Assembly (NCBI RefSeq): GCF_051955275.1
Contig: NZ_JBQCGW010000294.1
Location: 1 to 64,000 of the forward strand
Source: Pseudobacter sp051955275
Lineage (GTDB): Bacteria; Bacteroidota; Bacteroidia; Chitinophagales; Chitinophagaceae
DNA: 64,000 nucleotides
Direction: 5' to 3'
Positions within the stretch are counted from its first letter, which is position 1. Each line of letters starts with the position of its first letter. Under the pieces are notes generated by a model. The model saw only the letters and a list, made by a program, of their open reading frames with translations, was not told the DNA's origin and did no database searches. The position numbers were made by a program, and so were the translations under genes. Positions 16,129 to 24,041 of this stretch are shown here, one piece after another.

Positions 16129-17184
16129 ATGAAAAAAAAGTGGGTAACGATAGCACTGATCGTTTTGCTGCTGGTTGTTGTAATACTGGCCGCAGGCATC
16201 GGTGCCATGAAGATATCACCAACGCAGGTGGTGGCCATTCTGTTTGATAGAGCTGGCCTCCACCTGCCGGTGGCCTATGACGAGGGGATGGCCAATGTGC
16301 TTATGCATATCAGGCTGCCCAGGGTAGTAATGGCTGTGCTCATCGGAGCAGGACTGTCAGTGGCTGGTGTAGCCATGCAGGGATTGTTCCGCAATCCCAT
16401 GGCAGATCCCGGACTGATAGGAATTTCCTTTGGCGCTTCACTGTTTGCTGTACTGGTAATTGTGGTGATCTCTGCATTGCCGGCATTTGCTATCGACAAC
16501 CTCATGTCTCGTTATTATCTGCTTAGCCTGTTTACATTCCTGGGGGCGTGCATCACTTCATTCCTGATCTTCAGGATATCCAGAACAAATGGCAAAACCA
16601 TGCTGGTTACGCTGCTGCTGGCAGGGCTTGCCATCAATGGCCTTTGCCGCGCAATGATTGACCTGATCACATATACCGCAGATGACCAGCAACTGCGCAA
16701 TGCCACTATCTGGACGATGGGTAGTCTTGGCGGTGCCAACTGGCAGATCGTACTTATGCTCTTACCATTCATCCTTACTCCGGTATTGTTGCTACCCAGC
16801 CTGGCCAAATCCCTCAATGCATTTGCATTGGGAGAGAATGAAGCCGCGTACCTGGGCATCAATGTAAAAAGATTGAAAACACTCATCATCGTGCTGGCCA
16901 CGCTTGCTGTAGGGGCATCCGTGGCAGTAGCAGGGATCATCGGATTTGTAGGGCTGATAGTGCCGCATATTGTGCGTACCATCTCCGGCAATGATCATCG
17001 TTCCCTGCTACTCAACAGTGCGCTGGCAGGCTCAGCGCTGCTCACTCTGGCAGATGTATGCAGCCGCACATTGATCGCACCGGCTGAACTGCCTATCGGT
17101 ATCGTTACTGCCGTACTTGGCGCACCGGTATTTGTGATGTTATTGCTCAAACAAAAAAAGCAGTTGCGAACTGTTCAATCATGA
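16129..17184 (+). CDS. hmuU: Heme ABC importer permease (FecCD family)
   Basis: 351 residues and about ten membrane helices, normal for FecCD permeases. Family motifs seen are RLPRVVMAVLIGAGLSVAG, GLFRNPMADPGLIGISFGAS, GENEAAYLGINVKRLK (the ATPase-coupling region) and GIIGFVGLIVPHIVRTISG. It pairs with HmuV to move heme into the cytoplasm. The stop overlaps the hmuV start by 4 bp (ATGA), which points to translational coupling. Confidence 0.95.
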   Translation: MKKKWVTIALIVLLLVVVILAAGIGAMKISPTQVVAILFDRAGLHLPVAYDEGMANVLMHIRLPRVVMAVLIGAGLSVAGVAMQGLFRNPMADPGLIGISFGASLFAVLVIVVISALPAFAIDNLMSRYYLLSLFTFLGACITSFLIFRISRTNGKTMLVTLLLAGLAINGLCRAMIDLITYTADDQQLRNATIWTMGSLGGANWQIVLMLLPFILTPVLLLPSLAKSLNAFALGENEAAYLGINVKRLKTLIIVLATLAVGASVAVAGIIGFVGLIVPHIVRTISGNDHRSLLLNSALAGSALLTLADVCSRTLIAPAELPIGIVTAVLGAPVFVMLLLKQKKQLRTVQS

Positions 17185-18020
17185 TCATCAGTGCACGAAA
17201 CATATCATACTGGATAGGGCAGAAACCAATACTGCACAAACTATCGTTCAGCATCATGCCGGGTGAAGTAACGGTGGTGCTGGGGCAGAACGGTGCGGGC
17301 AAATCCACATTCCTGAAACTGATGTCCGGAGAAGCCAAACCCACCATGGGACAGGTATTACTCAACAATATGGATCTGCATCAGATCCCGGTGAGGCAGC
17401 TCGCAACCATGCGTGCTGTACTGAGCCAGCATTATGCTTCAGGGCTTCAGTTCAACTGCGAAGAAATTGTGATGATGGGCCGTTATCCGCATTTCGGTGC
17501 AAAACCCGGGCTGGAAGACCTTCGTATTGTAAAAGAGAGCATGGAAGAGATGCAGGTGCAACATCTCACGGGAAGAAATTACCAGGCATTGTCAGGCGGC
17601 GAGCAGCAGCGGGTGCAGTTCAGCCGCGTACTGGCACAGCTTAAAACGGCCCGTAACAGTAAAGCGCACTGGCGGAACAGTAACCAGCGGGGGCTCTTAT
17701 TGCTGGATGAACCAACCAGCAGTATGGATGTGCTGCATCAGCAGCTTTGCTTATCAAAAGCAAAAGAACTGGCAAATCAGGGATTTACAGTAGTAGTGAT
17801 CCTGCACGATCTGAATCTTGCCGCGCAGTTTGCGGATACCATCCTGCTGCTGAAGCAGGGGACGATGGTGCGCGCAGGGAGCGTACGGGAAGTGCTTACT
17901 AAAGAGAATCTGAGAGAGGCCTACAATATGGAAGTTGATGTCCTGGATCCGGAAGATTATGATTTTCCGATCCTGGTTCCTGCCAGGCATAAGACAAAAG
18001 AAGTTTTACTAAGATCATAA
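17181..18020 (+). CDS. hmuV: Heme ABC importer ATPase
   Basis: 279 residues. Walker A is GQNGAGKST, the signature is LSGGEQQRVQFSRVLAQL, Walker B is LLLLDEPTSSMD and the switch His is in VVILHDLNLAAQFAD. A 17-residue insertion between the signature and Walker B is usual for HmuV-type ATPases and sets them apart from generic FecE proteins. It overlaps hmuU by 4 bp. It energises heme import. Confidence 0.95.
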   Translation: MIISARNISYWIGQKPILHKLSFSIMPGEVTVVLGQNGAGKSTFLKLMSGEAKPTMGQVLLNNMDLHQIPVRQLATMRAVLSQHYASGLQFNCEEIVMMGRYPHFGAKPGLEDLRIVKESMEEMQVQHLTGRNYQALSGGEQQRVQFSRVLAQLKTARNSKAHWRNSNQRGLLLLDEPTSSMDVLHQQLCLSKAKELANQGFTVVVILHDLNLAAQFADTILLLKQGTMVRAGSVREVLTKENLREAYNMEVDVLDPEDYDFPILVPARHKTKEVLLRS

Positions 18021-18029
18021 AAAAACAAA

Positions 18030-19067
18030 ATGGATACAACTATCACTTTGCCACTGAAAGACCAATGGCTGACGCTTCACAAAGAACAACCGCGTGTGCG
18101 CATCCGCGATGGCGCAAAGCAGCTGGGCTCTACAGAAGCCGGTCTGCTGGCTGCTTTTGCAGGAAGCCATGTGATCAGGCTGGATGCTTCCAGGCTGCGC
18201 GAACTGTGGCAGCGAATGCCGGACCTGGGATTTGTAATGGTGCTTACCCGCAACGAGAGCTGTGTGCATGAAAGAAAAGGAATCTTTGAAGAAGTGACCA
18301 TGCACGGAAAAAACATGGGTGTTGTGGTGGGTGCTGATATAGATCTGCGCATGCTCTTCCATTGCTGGGCTCATGGCTTTGCTGTATTTGAAGATGCAGC
18401 AGCCGGATTCAAACAGTCCTTCCAGATATTCGATCAGCAGGGAACAGCTATTGTGAAAGTATTCCTCACAGATCAGAGTAATCAGCAGGCATTTACAGAT
18501 ATCGTACGCGAATTTGAAGCCACAATTCAAAGTACTGAACTGATCCCTGTGCCTGCTCCTGCATCTCACCAGTACGCTGATGCCGATGTGGATGTAACTG
18601 CATTCCGCAAAGCGTGGAGCGAGCTGAAAGATACCCACGACTTCTTTCCCATGCTCCGTAACTTCAACGTGAGCCGCCTGCATGCCCTGCGTGTGGCCGG
18701 GGAATTTGCCCGCAAGGTGCGCAACGATGCTGTGAAGCAATTGCTGGAATATGCAGCTGCACAGGAGCTGGAGATCATGGTATTTGTATCCAATCACGGC
18801 AATATCCAGATCCATACCGGACCTGTGAAGAAGATCGTGGAGATCCCCAACTGGATCAATGTGATGGATCCCCTTTTCAACCTGCATTTACGTCTCGATC
18901 ATATCGACTCCGTTTGGATGGTGAAAAAACCAACGGAAGACGGCATGGTGCATTCAATAGAAGTATTTGATGCATCAGGCGAACTCATTGTTCAATTTTT
19001 TGGAAAAAGGAAACCCGGTTCTCCTGAATTGTCCGCCTGGACGGTATTTGCCGCTGGCCTGCAATAA
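18030..19067 (+). CDS. hmuS: HemS/ChuS-family cytoplasmic heme-handling or heme-degrading factor
   Basis: 345 residues, the size of two-domain HemS/ChuS/HmuS proteins. Each half shows the family pattern: RIRDGAKQLGSTEAGLLAA with LGFVMVLTRNESCVHERKG and HGKNMGVVVGADIDLRMLF in the N-terminal half, and FPMLRNFNVSRLHALRVAG, EIMVFVSNHGNIQIHTGPV and WVMDPLFNLHLR-like sequence in the C-terminal half. It accepts imported heme and either stores it or opens the ring to release iron; which of these it does is not visible. It is 9 bp after hmuV and is the last core gene of the operon. Confidence 0.92.
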   Translation: MDTTITLPLKDQWLTLHKEQPRVRIRDGAKQLGSTEAGLLAAFAGSHVIRLDASRLRELWQRMPDLGFVMVLTRNESCVHERKGIFEEVTMHGKNMGVVVGADIDLRMLFHCWAHGFAVFEDAAAGFKQSFQIFDQQGTAIVKVFLTDQSNQQAFTDIVREFEATIQSTELIPVPAPASHQYADADVDVTAFRKAWSELKDTHDFFPMLRNFNVSRLHALRVAGEFARKVRNDAVKQLLEYAAAQELEIMVFVSNHGNIQIHTGPVKKIVEIPNWINVMDPLFNLHLRLDHIDSVWMVKKPTEDGMVHSIEVFDASGELIVQFFGKRKPGSPELSAWTVFAAGLQ

Positions 19068-19244
19068 CCGGTTGCGTCCCGCAAACTTTTTTCCATAATG
19101 TGGAAGGTGCGGCCCTGTTCTCAGGGCTGCACTAAAAACTTTTATTGCCCACACTATTCTCATCATATTGTCAAAATTCAATACCCGCGCGGGTTTGGAA
19201 GCTTTAAAGTTTCCAGAACCGTAATTTCTGATTATTTTTACCAG

Positions 19245-20414
19245 ATGACTCTCAAGAAAGCGTTAGGCAAACTGCACCTGTGGCTCGGACTTGCATCCGG
19301 GCTTATCGTTTTTATAATAGCTATCACAGGTTGCATCTATGCCTTTCAGGCCGAGATCAGTGATCTCACCCAGCCATACCGCTTTGTAGAGAAGCAGAAC
19401 AAGCCCATGCTTACTCCTTCCCGGTTCAGGCAGATCGCAGACAGCCTGATGCCGGATAAACATCCCCATAGTGTTACCTATGATAGTCGCGGCCGCGCGG
19501 CTACTATCGTTTATTATAGCCCCGAACCTGAATACTATTACGTAGTGTATGTTAACCAATACACTGGCGAGGTGTTGAAGGTAAAGGATATGAATAAGGG
19601 AGATTTTTTCCGTTTTATACTGGATGGACATTTCTATCTCTGGTTACCTGATTCCATTGGACAGCCCATTGTGGCATGGAGCACTGTAGTATTTATTATA
19701 ATGATGATTTCGGGTATGGTTCTCTGGTGGCCCCGTAACAAGGCTGCACGTAAGCAACGCTTTAAAGTGAAGTTCAATGCAAGCTGGAAGAGAGTGAACT
19801 ATGACCTGCATAATGTGCTTGGCTTTTACATGAGCTGGGTGGCCATTATCCTGGCCCTTACAGGGCTGGTATGGGGCTTTCAATGGTTTGCGAAAACATT
19901 GTATGCCGTTACCGGTGGTGAGAAAACCTATGAGTTCTATGAACCGCATTCTGCAGAAAAGAACAGGGCTGTTTATTCTGCTGCTACTGCCGCTGATGCC
20001 ATTTATGTACGGATGAAAGCAGAGAATCCAACTGCTGATCTGATTGAAGTGCATTACCCGGATAGTGATTCCGCAGCACTGGGTGTATCCATCAACCCCG
20101 ATGGAGATACTTACTGGAAAGCAGACTACCGCTATTTCGATCAATATACCCTGAATGAAATTGAAGTAACACATATCTACGGTAAGTTCAGGGATGCGAA
20201 GATGGCAGACAAGCTGGCGCGCATGAACTATGACCTGCATACCGGTGCAGTATGGGGATTGCCCGGCAAATTCCTGATGTTCTTCGCCAGTCTTATTGCT
20301 GCCAGTCTGCCTGTAACGGGCTTCCTCCTCTGGCGCGGAAGGCACCGTGCAAAAAAGAAAAACACAAAAAGCGCCGGTGTTGCAAAAAAAGTTTTTGAGG
20401 TGCAGCAAGCCTGA
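19245..20414 (+). CDS. PepSY-domain membrane protein (PepSY_TM, iron-uptake associated)
   Basis: 389 residues. The start at 19245 places the typical MTLKKALGKLHLWLGLASG at the N-terminus; the frame is open further upstream but without family sequence. About four membrane helices are visible (residues about 15-38, 145-165, 205-225 and 345-365), with two PepSY-type periplasmic segments between them. The C-terminus is Lys-rich (RGRHRAKKKNTKS) and cytoplasmic. Proteins of this family sit beside siderophore and heme uptake genes and are thought to act as inner-membrane iron reductases or accessory factors. The 177-bp gap from hmuS suggests its own promoter or read-through from the operon. Confidence 0.85.
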   Translation: MTLKKALGKLHLWLGLASGLIVFIIAITGCIYAFQAEISDLTQPYRFVEKQNKPMLTPSRFRQIADSLMPDKHPHSVTYDSRGRAATIVYYSPEPEYYYVVYVNQYTGEVLKVKDMNKGDFFRFILDGHFYLWLPDSIGQPIVAWSTVVFIIMMISGMVLWWPRNKAARKQRFKVKFNASWKRVNYDLHNVLGFYMSWVAIILALTGLVWGFQWFAKTLYAVTGGEKTYEFYEPHSAEKNRAVYSAATAADAIYVRMKAENPTADLIEVHYPDSDSAALGVSINPDGDTYWKADYRYFDQYTLNEIEVTHIYGKFRDAKMADKLARMNYDLHTGAVWGLPGKFLMFFASLIAASLPVTGFLLWRGRHRAKKKNTKSAGVAKKVFEVQQA

Positions 20415-20528
20415 TAAAAAGCGGCCTTTTTTTATTCGTCATTACTTTATTGCCTTTCGGTACCGCTTATCAGCGGTTCATTCAAAACACGTGGAAAATA
20501 AAAGTGTATTGTGCTGCAAATCAAGATA
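20415..20528. other. Intergenic stretch after the PepSY gene
   Basis: AT-rich, with a T-run just after the PepSY stop but no convincing terminator stem, and a small hairpin ACCGCT/AGCGGT at 20462-20477. Nothing else is recognised before the lipoprotein leader begins. Confidence 0.4.
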
Positions 20529-20542
20529 TTGATTAACGTCAA
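20529..20542 (+). promoter_or_regulatory. Operator-like palindrome, lipoprotein leader copy 1
   Basis: TTGAT-TAAC-GTCAA, an imperfect inverted repeat. It is followed by a block shared with copy 2 (CGTCAATGATTATGCG at 20537-20552). It lies 50 bp upstream of the -7-like box, in the same place as in copy 2. Confidence 0.45.
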
Positions 20543-20592
20543 TGATTATGCGATTCCACACTTCAGGGCTTTTATGTGAATATTTATTTTCT

Positions 20593-20600
20593 TTACTTTG
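20593..20600 (+). promoter_or_regulatory. -7-like box, lipoprotein copy 1
   Basis: TTACTTTG matches TAnnTTTG at 7 of 8 positions. It is followed by TTCCCGCAACA, close to the TTGCGCAACA at the same place in copy 2. The 220-nt distance to the gene start implies a long leader. Confidence 0.4.
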
Positions 20601-20623
20601 TTCCCGCAACATTGATCCAGGCT

Positions 20624-20638
20624 ATGAAAAACAAGTGA
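20624..20638 (+). other. Four-codon leader ORF (MKNK-stop)
   Basis: ATGAAAAACAAGTGA, 24 nt after the -7-like box. The same start sequence (ATGAAAAACAA) opens a 19-codon ORF in copy 2. The short version looks like a truncated relative. Translation is not proven. Confidence 0.3.
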
Positions 20639-20751
20639 TAATTGCGTTCACTGACTTCAGAACGTTCCTCAATTATATCTTCTTGATTCTTCATCCGCTT
20701 ACAGGGTCCTCTACATAAGAGAATATTATCATCCAAAGCATATTAATAGTA

Positions 20752-20770
20752 TCAGGCAATATTGGCCTGA
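20752..20770 (+). other. Conserved leader hairpin, lipoprotein copy 1
   Basis: TCAGGC pairs with GCCTGA around AATATTG. It ends exactly 50 nt before the ATG at 20820, the same spacing as in copy 2. Between hairpin and start lies the shared sequence TTCAAT..TCTCTAAACC. Confidence 0.5.
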
Positions 20771-20819
20771 AGGAAATCTTTTATTCAATATTCTCTAAAC
20801 CCGTTTAAAAACAATTTCG

Positions 20820-21473
20820 ATGAAAAAGTCATTTCTGTTTTTCGGCACGCTTATGATGGCTGCCCTGAGCTTTACTTCCTGTAACAAGAACCTGAAAGAT
20901 GATGTAAAGGCACTGAAGAAACAAAACTCTGAACTGCAGGAGCAACTTGGTGGTATTGCCAATGCGCTTGGATCCGATGAGCCTGTAAAGGCAACTACCA
21001 TTTTCAAGGACAGGGATAATGTAAGCCGCACCAAAACCGATACTTACATGTTTAAATCTTCCGGTGCTTCTACACAGGCTCTGGTGAAAAACCCCAATGG
21101 TACGTATGATATTTATATCGAACGTTTCATAGATGTAAACTGGAATGAAGGTGCCTGGGTTGCATTCAATTACAATCCCACTACAAAAGCTATTACCAAT
21201 AAAAGAGGTGGACAATACTGGGATGATTATGGCAATTATAGCCCCAGAGCCCGTTATGATGAAGATCAGTACAGTACCGGTCTTACATTTAATATCAATA
21301 TCAAGAGCATTGATCTGACCACTGGCGTAATTTCCCTTGAAGTGAACATGGCTGGTACAGAAGAATATTCAAACATTGTAGACAGTTATTATGTTCCCAG
21401 GCGCGGAGCTGCTGTAAGTACAACACTTTCGTTCAATGGCAAGTTGAGAATATATGAGCGTTATGAAAGCTAG
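20820..21473 (+). CDS. Tandem-duplicated lipoprotein, copy 1 (unknown function)
   Basis: 217 residues. The lipobox is LSFTSC (Cys about 20). A short coiled-coil stretch follows (NLKDDVKALKKQNSELQEQL), then a beta-rich domain with VKATTIFKDRDNVSRTKTDT, YDIYIERFIDVNWNEGAWVAF, ITNKRGGQYWDDYGNY, STGLTFNINIKSIDLTTGVI and a closing FNGKLRIYERYES. It is the same length as the next gene and matches it over most of its length by eye. I do not recognise the family. The lipobox and coiled coil suggest a membrane-anchored periplasmic or surface protein. It lies between heme uptake and heme biosynthesis, but no heme-binding motif is seen. Confidence 0.85.
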   Translation: MKKSFLFFGTLMMAALSFTSCNKNLKDDVKALKKQNSELQEQLGGIANALGSDEPVKATTIFKDRDNVSRTKTDTYMFKSSGASTQALVKNPNGTYDIYIERFIDVNWNEGAWVAFNYNPTTKAITNKRGGQYWDDYGNYSPRARYDEDQYSTGLTFNINIKSIDLTTGVISLEVNMAGTEEYSNIVDSYYVPRRGAAVSTTLSFNGKLRIYERYES

Positions 21474-21501
21474 TCCTTCGTTGTAGTTCCGGCATTAAAT
21501 A

Positions 21502-21541
21502 AAGCAGGGCATTCCGGAAACGGGCGGCCCTGCTTGTTTAA
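21502..21541 (+). terminator. Terminator of lipoprotein copy 1
   Basis: AAGCAGGGC at 21502-21510 pairs with GCCCTGCTT at 21527-21535, followed by a short T-rich stretch. Confidence 0.7.
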
Positions 21542-21588
21542 TAAGAATTTTCATGTGAATACAATCTATTGTGTAGATGCATAAAATT

Positions 21589-21602
21589 TTGACTATCGTC
21601 AA
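21589..21602 (+). promoter_or_regulatory. Operator-like palindrome, lipoprotein leader copy 2
   Basis: TTGAC-TATC-GTCAA is a perfect 5-bp inverted repeat with a 4-nt spacer. It continues into CGTCAATGAATATGCG (21597-21612), which differs from copy 1 at one base in 16. It lies 48 bp upstream of the -7-like box. Confidence 0.5.
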
Positions 21603-21650
21603 TGAATATGCGTTTATTGATTTTTAGTTTTTAAAATCGATTTTTTTCTT

Positions 21651-21658
21651 TTCCTTTG
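21651..21658 (+). promoter_or_regulatory. -7-like box, lipoprotein copy 2
   Basis: TTCCTTTG matches TAnnTTTG at 7 of 8 positions and is followed by TTGCGCAACA. It corresponds to the box in copy 1. The predicted leader is about 230 nt. Confidence 0.4.
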
Positions 21659-21679
21659 TTGCGCAACAGAATCCGAACC

Positions 21680-21739
21680 ATGAAAAACAAACCGACTGCA
21701 TTATTTGACCAACGCGTCACTCTCGCTTCACTCAATTAA
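21680..21739 (+). other. Nineteen-codon leader ORF, copy 2
   Basis: MKNKPTALFDQRVTLASLN-stop, beginning 22 nt after the -7-like box. Its first codons are the same as the four-codon ORF of copy 1, and the DNA beyond remains alignable between copies (CAC, CGCTTC, CTCAATTA blocks). It could be a leader peptide or a chance ORF in a conserved untranslated leader. Confidence 0.3.
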
Positions 21740-21825
21740 TTTCAACGAATTTGTTTTTCTCTCAACTGACCAGGATCTCCGGATCTTAGGGTAGTCTCTA
21801 TTAAACCGTGTATGTCAAAATACAA

Positions 21826-21843
21826 CAGGCATTGTCATGCCTG
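21826..21843 (+). other. Conserved leader hairpin, lipoprotein copy 2
   Basis: CAGGCAT pairs with ATGCCTG around TGTC. It ends exactly 50 nt before the ATG at 21893. Compared with copy 1 the stem is kept although loop bases differ, which is what a functional hairpin would show. Confidence 0.5.
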
Positions 21844-21892
21844 ATGGAGAGCTTTTTCAATTATCTCTAAACCACATTAAAAATCAAATTCA

Positions 21893-22546
21893 ATGAAAAG
21901 ATCATTTGTAGTTTTCAGCGCACTAGTTATTGCAGCACTTTCTTTCTCTTCCTGCAATAAGAATTTAAAAGATGATATCAAGGATTTACAAAGAGAGAAC
22001 TCTGAAATGAAAGAAAAGCTGAATGGAATTGCCAATGCCCTGGGAACTGATGAGCCGATCACTGTAACTACTTCTTTCAAAGACAGGGATAATGTAGACC
22101 GTTCTGTAAAAGAAACTTATAGCTTCAAGTCTTCAGGTACTTCTACCCAATCAATGGTTAAGCAACCTAATGGAAAATATGATATCTATGTTGAGCGCTT
22201 CAGCGATGTGAACTGGAATGAATATGCATGGGTAGCCTTTACTTATGACCCTGCTACCAAAGCTATTACCAACAAGCGTGGTGGTCACTCCTGGGATGAT
22301 TATGGTAACTATAACAGCAATGCTTATTTTAACGAGAACGATTATAGTACCGGTCTTACTTTCACTGTTAACATCAAGAGCATCGATCTTACCACTGGCG
22401 TAATTTCCATGGATGTGACTATGTCAGGTACAGCCGAATTTTCCAATGGTTATGGCGGAAATGTTCCTAATACGAATTCTGCTGTAACTACCTCTTTCTC
22501 TTTTGATGGAAAGCTGAGAGTGTATACACAGGTTAATCCTGCATAA
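21893..22546 (+). CDS. Tandem-duplicated lipoprotein, copy 2 (unknown function)
   Basis: 217 residues, exactly the length of copy 1. Lipobox LSFSSC, coiled-coil segment NLKDDIKDLQRENSEMKEKL, then the same landmarks: TTSFKDRDNVDRSVKETYSF, YDIYVERFSDVNWNEYAWVAF-like, ITNKRGGHSWDDYGNY, STGLTFTVNIKSIDLTTGVI. Differences are spread along the protein and are densest near the C-terminus (GYGGNVPNTNS against DSYYVPRRGAA), so the duplication is not recent. The copied unit, about 1,073 bp from start to start, includes the leader as well as the gene. Confidence 0.85.
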   Translation: MKRSFVVFSALVIAALSFSSCNKNLKDDIKDLQRENSEMKEKLNGIANALGTDEPITVTTSFKDRDNVDRSVKETYSFKSSGTSTQSMVKQPNGKYDIYVERFSDVNWNEYAWVAFTYDPATKAITNKRGGHSWDDYGNYNSNAYFNENDYSTGLTFTVNIKSIDLTTGVISMDVTMSGTAEFSNGYGGNVPNTNSAVTTSFSFDGKLRVYTQVNPA

Positions 22547-22562
22547 TCAACTTGCAATAAAG

Positions 22563-22597
22563 AAAAACGGCCGTCCTGATCAGGACGGCCGTTTTCT
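22563..22597. terminator. Bidirectional terminator between lipoprotein copy 2 and hemL
   Basis: A perfect palindrome spans 22564-22595 (AAAACGGCCGTCCTGA and its complement), with T-runs on both strands. It can end transcription of the plus-strand lipoprotein gene and of the minus-strand hem operon. Confidence 0.9.
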
Positions 22598-22599
22598 TG

Positions 22600-23889
22600 T
22601 TAAAGTATTTCTTTCAGGCTTTCTTCTGTTGCTTTGATAGTGGCATCCAGGTGTTCCTGGTGCATCGCATTATTCAGGAACCAGCTTTCAAATGCAGAAG
22701 GCGGCAGGTATACCCCGCGTTTCAGCATGGCATGGAAGTATTTTTTGAACAGCTCATTATTGGCTTCAGACGCAGAAGCAAAGTCCGTTACCGGTTTGTT
22801 GCTGAAATGCACGCTGATCATAGATCCCAGCTGGTTGATCACATAAGGGGTACCTGATGCTTTCAATACTTTATCCAGCCCGTCTCTCAGGTAAACCGTT
22901 TTCTCGTCCAGCTCTTTCAGCAGGTTCGGTTGTTCATTCAGGATAGATAGCAACGTGTATCCTGCGATCATGGCAATAGGATTGCCGCTCAAAGTGCCGG
23001 CCTGGTAAACGCTGCCCAGTGGGGCTACCATTTCCATAATGGCGCGTTTGCCGCCGAATGCGCCAACAGGTAATCCACCTCCGATCACTTTGCCGTAGGT
23101 AACCAGGTCTGCATCGATGTTCAGTTTTTCCTGTGCTCCGCCGCGTGCAAGCCTGAAGCCCGTCATCACTTCATCAAAGATGAATACGATACCTTCTTTA
23201 TCACAGATCGTACGGATCCCTTCCAGGAATCCGGGCTGCGGAATGATGCAACCCATATTGCCGGCCACAGGCTCAACAATGATGGCCGCCACCTGGTCTT
23301 TGTTCTCTGCCACCAGTCTTTCAACTGCAGCGAGGTCGTTGTAGGCGCAGGTAAGCGTATCGGCTGCCGTGCTGGCGGTAACGCCGGGAACAGCCTGAAT
23401 ATTCAGAGTGGCCACACCACTTCCCGCTTTTACCAGGAAGCTGTCGGCATGACCATGATAACAACCCTCAAACTTGATGATCTTGTTGCGGCCTGTGTAA
23501 CCACGTGCTACACGGATAGCACTCATGCAGGCTTCTGTACCGCTGCTCACCATGCGGATGAGGTCAACATTTGGTGTCATGGAGCGGATAAGCTCTGCCA
23601 TTTTTATTTCCAACTCTGTAGGCGCTCCGTATGAGGTGGAGTATACAGCCTGTTCCTGGATGGCTTTCACCAGCGGCTGATATGCATGCCCGAGGATCAT
23701 TGGCCCCCAGGATGCGATATAATCGATGTAACGGTTACCGTCTACATCATACAGGTAAGTGCCTTCTGCATGTTGAATGAAGAGCGGCGTGCCGCCCACG
23801 CTTTTGAATGCACGAACAGGAGAGTTCACGCCGCCGGGAATGCTTTCCTTGGCGCGGTTGAACAGCTCAATGCTTTTGGTAGTATTCAT
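22600..23889 (-). CDS. hemL: Glutamate-1-semialdehyde 2,1-aminomutase
   Basis: 429 residues. A PLP-dependent enzyme that turns glutamate-1-semialdehyde into 5-aminolevulinate, second step of the C5 heme pathway. Seen: GGVNSPVRAFKSVGGTPLF, SWGPMILGHAYQPLV, MVSSGTEACMSAIRVARG, FEGCYHGHADSFLVKAGSG, VIFIFDEVMTGFRLA-like sequence, and the PLP lysine in TYGKVIGGGLPVGAFGG. Last gene of the minus-strand hem cluster, separated from hemB by repeat copy B. Confidence 0.97.
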   Translation of the reverse strand: MNTTKSIELFNRAKESIPGGVNSPVRAFKSVGGTPLFIQHAEGTYLYDVDGNRYIDYIASWGPMILGHAYQPLVKAIQEQAVYSTSYGAPTELEIKMAELIRSMTPNVDLIRMVSSGTEACMSAIRVARGYTGRNKIIKFEGCYHGHADSFLVKAGSGVATLNIQAVPGVTASTAADTLTCAYNDLAAVERLVAENKDQVAAIIVEPVAGNMGCIIPQPGFLEGIRTICDKEGIVFIFDEVMTGFRLARGGAQEKLNIDADLVTYGKVIGGGLPVGAFGGKRAIMEMVAPLGSVYQAGTLSGNPIAMIAGYTLLSILNEQPNLLKELDEKTVYLRDGLDKVLKASGTPYVINQLGSMISVHFSNKPVTDFASASEANNELFKKYFHAMLKRGVYLPPSAFESWFLNNAMHQEHLDATIKATEESLKEIL

Positions 23890-23915
23890 AGTAAGAATGT
23901 TAAGTTTGTTTCCGC

Positions 23916-24034
23916 TGTGCTCGGTAGCTCGCGTCCTCCCGAGTGACCGGTATTACGTCGCCTCCGGCGACACTGTGTTCGCCAGAGGCGAACAAATAGA
24001 AGTCACTCGCGGGGACGCGAGCGACTGGGCATAC
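23916..24034 (-). repeat. Hairpin-rich intergenic repeat, copy B
   Basis: About 119 bp. From the hemB side: CACTCGCGGGGACGCGAG, then GTTCGCCAGAGGCGAAC, then GTCGCCTCCGGCGAC, then AGCTCGCGTCCTCCCGAGT, with outer ends GTATGCCCAGT and its imperfect complement. It begins 7 bp after the hemB stop and ends 26 bp before the hemL start, inside the presumed hem operon. Confidence 0.9.
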
Positions 24035-24041
24035 TTTGAGT

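Noticed and set aside
17580..17720. Insertion between signature and Walker B of HmuV as a sign of damage
   Set aside because: Heme-type ABC ATPases normally have an insertion here and all catalytic motifs are intact.
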